Shown here piece by piece: positions 62,578-64,000 of a stretch of DNA of 64,000 nucleotides (the stretch's first letter is position 1; every line of letters begins with the position of its first letter). Origin of the DNA: Pseudoduganella guangdongensis (lineage in GTDB: Bacteria; Pseudomonadota; Gammaproteobacteria; Burkholderiales; Burkholderiaceae_D); NCBI RefSeq assembly GCF_009857475.1, contig NZ_WWCJ01000008.1, positions 1-64,000 of the forward strand, in the 5' to 3' direction. The notes below the pieces were generated by a model. The model was not told the DNA's origin and ran no database searches. It saw only the letters and a list, made by a program, of their open reading frames with translations. The position numbers and the translations under genes are program-made.

Positions 62578-63051
62578 ATGAACTCTTTGTTCAATCTGAT
62601 TATCGTAGTGCAGGTCATCTCCGCCGTGGCGATCATTGGCCTGGTATTGCTGCAGCATGGTAAGGGCGCCGATATGGGCGCGGCCTTCGGCTCCGGCGCG
62701 TCCGGCAGCCTGTTCGGCGCCTCCGGCTCCTCCAATTTCCTGTCCAAGTCGACCGCGGCCGCCGCCGCCATCTTCTTCGCAGCGACCCTGGGCCTGTCGG
62801 TCCTGGCCAGCAAGGGCAATGTGTCGGCTGGCGCGGGCGTGATGGATAACGTCAAAGCCCCGGCCGTGGTGGAAGGCGCTGGCGCCATCCCGTCGGCGGC
62901 CCCGGCTCCGGCCCCGGCTCCTGCGAATTCGGTTCCCGCCGCAGTGGAAGCGCCTGCCGCCGCCCCTGCGCCAGCGGCTGCCGCGCCTGCGGCTTCCCCG
63001 GCAGCGTCGGCCCCGGCGGCGGCGGCTCCTGCCGCGTCGCCTGCGAAGTAA
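62578..63051 (+). CDS. secG: Preprotein translocase subunit SecG
   Basis: 157 aa. Two membrane helices; LIIVVQVISAVAIIGLVLLQHGKGADMGAAFGSGASGSLFGASGS is diagnostic. The C-terminal 60 residues are an Ala/Pro-rich tail, longer than in E. coli but usual in this family. Start at ATG 62578; an upstream in-frame ATG (62533) has no support. Confidence 0.95.
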   Translation: MNSLFNLIIVVQVISAVAIIGLVLLQHGKGADMGAAFGSGASGSLFGASGSSNFLSKSTAAAAAIFFAATLGLSVLASKGNVSAGAGVMDNVKAPAVVEGAGAIPSAAPAPAPAPANSVPAAVEAPAAAPAPAAAAPAASPAASAPAAAAPAASPAK

Positions 63052-63106
63052 AACTGGCAATTTTAAAATTTTTGCCGCTTTTCTTCTTGATTCTGCGCAA
63101 TGTGCA

Positions 63107-63135
63107 TTAACAAAGGCGTGATGACAGTGTAGAAT
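63107..63135 (+). promoter_or_regulatory. Promoter of tRNA-Leu
   Basis: TTAACA (63107-63112) and TAGAAT (63130-63135) with a 17-nt spacer, 12 bp before the tRNA 5' end. Confidence 0.75.
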
Positions 63136-63147
63136 AGCGGCCTTAAT

Positions 63148-63232
63148 GCCGACGTGGTGAAATTGGTAGACACGCTATCTTGAGGGGGTAGTGGCGCAAG
63201 CTGTACGAGTTCGAGTCTCGTCGTCGGCACCA
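63148..63232 (+). tRNA. tRNA-Leu (anticodon GAG)
   Basis: 85 nt with encoded CCA. Acceptor stem GCCGACG / CGTCGGC, D-loop GGTGAAATTGGTAGACACG, anticodon loop TTGAGGG, a long variable arm (TGGCGCAAGCTGT) typical of class II Leu tRNA, and T-arm TTCGAGT. It sits between secG and nuoA, a recurrent betaproteobacterial arrangement. Confidence 0.97.
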
Positions 63233-63248
63233 AGCAAAAAATCAAAGA

Positions 63249-63298
63249 GCCAGCAGGTCGTATGAATGTGAAATTCATGGCTTAGCTGGTTTTTTTAC
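63249..63298 (+). terminator. Terminator-like hairpin after tRNA-Leu
   Basis: AGCCAGC pairs with GCTGG before a TTTTTTT tract, with an inner ATGAAT / ATTCAT hairpin. Confidence 0.6.
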
Positions 63299-63374
63299 GA
63301 GGATGTGTCGTTTGATCCTGGTCTCAGCTTTAAATGATTGGGGTCGAGCGTAATTCAACTAAAGCTTACCAATC

Positions 63375-63734
63375 GTGAACCTCGAAAATTACTTCCCAGT
63401 TCTTCTTTTCCTGCTCGTCGGCCTCGGTGTCGGCGTAGTCCCGCAAGTGCTGGGCCATATCCTTGGCCCGAACAAGCCCGATGCGGCCAAGCTCTCCCCT
63501 TACGAGTGCGGCTTCGAAGCTTTTGAAGACGCGCGTATGAAATTCGACGTGCGCTACTACCTCGTCGCAATTTTGTTCATTCTGTTCGACCTTGAAACTG
63601 CATTCTTCTTCCCATGGGGTGTCTCCATGCGTGAACTGGGCTGGCAGGGTTACGTGACGATGATGGTATTCATCGCCGAATTCGTGGTCGGTTTTTGGTA
63701 TATCTGGAAGAAAGGTGCCCTTGATTGGGAATAA
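63375..63734 (+). CDS. nuoA: NADH-quinone oxidoreductase subunit A
   Basis: 119 aa, three membrane helices. [19 protein letters not shown], the conserved [41 protein letters not shown] core, and a C-terminal helix. Membrane subunit of complex I. GTG start at 63375, the family-typical position. First gene of the nuo operon; nuoB follows after 3 nt. Confidence 0.96.
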   Translation: MNLENYFPVLLFLLVGLGVGVVPQVLGHILGPNKPDAAKLSPYECGFEAFEDARMKFDVRYYLVAILFILFDLETAFFFPWGVSMRELGWQGYVTMMVFIAEFVVGFWYIWKKGALDWE

Positions 63735-63737
63735 GCC

Positions 63738-64000
63738 ATGTCTATTGAAGGCGTATTTAACGAAGGCTTCATCACCACTACCTTTGACACAGTAATCAAC
63801 TGGGCGCGTACGGGTTCCATGTACCCGATGACGTTCGGTCTGGCTTGCTGTGCAGTGGAGATGATGCATGCTGGTGCGGCCCGTTACGACCTGGAGCGTT
63901 TCGGTTTCATGTTCCGTCCGTCGCCACGTCAATCCGACGTGATGATCGTGGCCGGCACCCTGTGCAACAAGATGGCGCCCGCGCTGCGCAAGGTCTACGA
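63738..64000 (+). CDS. nuoB: NADH-quinone oxidoreductase subunit B, 3' end beyond window
   Basis: First 87 codons. [55 protein letters not shown] carries the paired Cys (ACCAVEM) that binds cluster N2, followed by [19 protein letters not shown]. Continues past the window edge. Confidence 0.96.
   Translation, partial: MSIEGVFNEGFITTTFDTVINWARTGSMYPMTFGLACCAVEMMHAGAARYDLERFGFMFRPSPRQSDVMIVAGTLCNKMAPALRKVY

Overview
The window is a high-G+C betaproteobacterial chromosome segment, most like Oxalobacteraceae (Massilia/Duganella/Janthinobacterium group). The assignment rests on family-level gene recognition: an ilvI-ilvH-ilvC operon followed by pssA and leuA, a sigma-E-like factor with DUF3619 and DUF3106 partners, a cyoABCD ubiquinol oxidase linked to RegB/RegA, rpsO-pnp, and tpiA-secG-tRNA-Leu-nuoAB. 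No database search was possible.

Layout. 1-1.65 kb (minus): DUF3106 protein (cut by the window edge), DUF3619 protein and an ECF sigma factor. 2-5.4 kb (plus): branched-chain amino acid operon ilvI-ilvH-ilvC with a strong terminator. 5.4-11.3 kb: PafA-like alkaline phosphatase, SIMPL protein, pssA, leuA and a CAT-fold acyltransferase. 11.4-18 kb (minus): one tightly packed run cyoA-cyoB-cyoC-cyoD-SURF1-regB-regA, divergent from an MFS transporter. 19.5-20.6 kb: a REP-associated tyrosine transposase (RAYT) between inverted copies of a palindrome. 20.7-23.4 kb: rpsO and pnp. 23.5-29.7 kb: a type VI secretion module with VgrG, a small exported protein, a transglycosylase/LysM/amidase effector, a candidate immunity protein and PAAR.

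29.8-41.8 kb: a sedentary chromosomal integron. The integron integrase is on the minus strand, attI lies beside its start, and about 25 cassettes follow, nearly all with genes on the plus strand and separated by recognisable or degenerate attC sites. Most cassette products are short proteins of unknown function (DUF4279, DUF6228, DUF695, Sel1, ASCH, SnoaL-like, VIT-family and several unrecognised). Three paralogous cassettes carry an open frame running through their whole length, one cassette gene has an internal amber codon, and the distal sites are degenerate. The array lies directly downstream of the T6SS effector/immunity module.

41.8-64 kb: small envelope and metabolic genes, including a VOC protein, a gene lacking a standard start codon, DUF2314 and OsmC. 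A four-gene overlapping minus-strand operon encodes a sialidase-like protein, two membrane proteins and an LtaS-type phosphotransferase. Then come a YciI-like protein with two tandem serine hydrolases, two tandem small exported paralogues, a cytochrome c/PQQ-type dehydrogenase fusion, DUF2807 and Sel1 proteins, a GDT1-type exporter, a quinone oxidoreductase, tpiA, secG, tRNA-Leu(GAG) and the start of the nuo operon.
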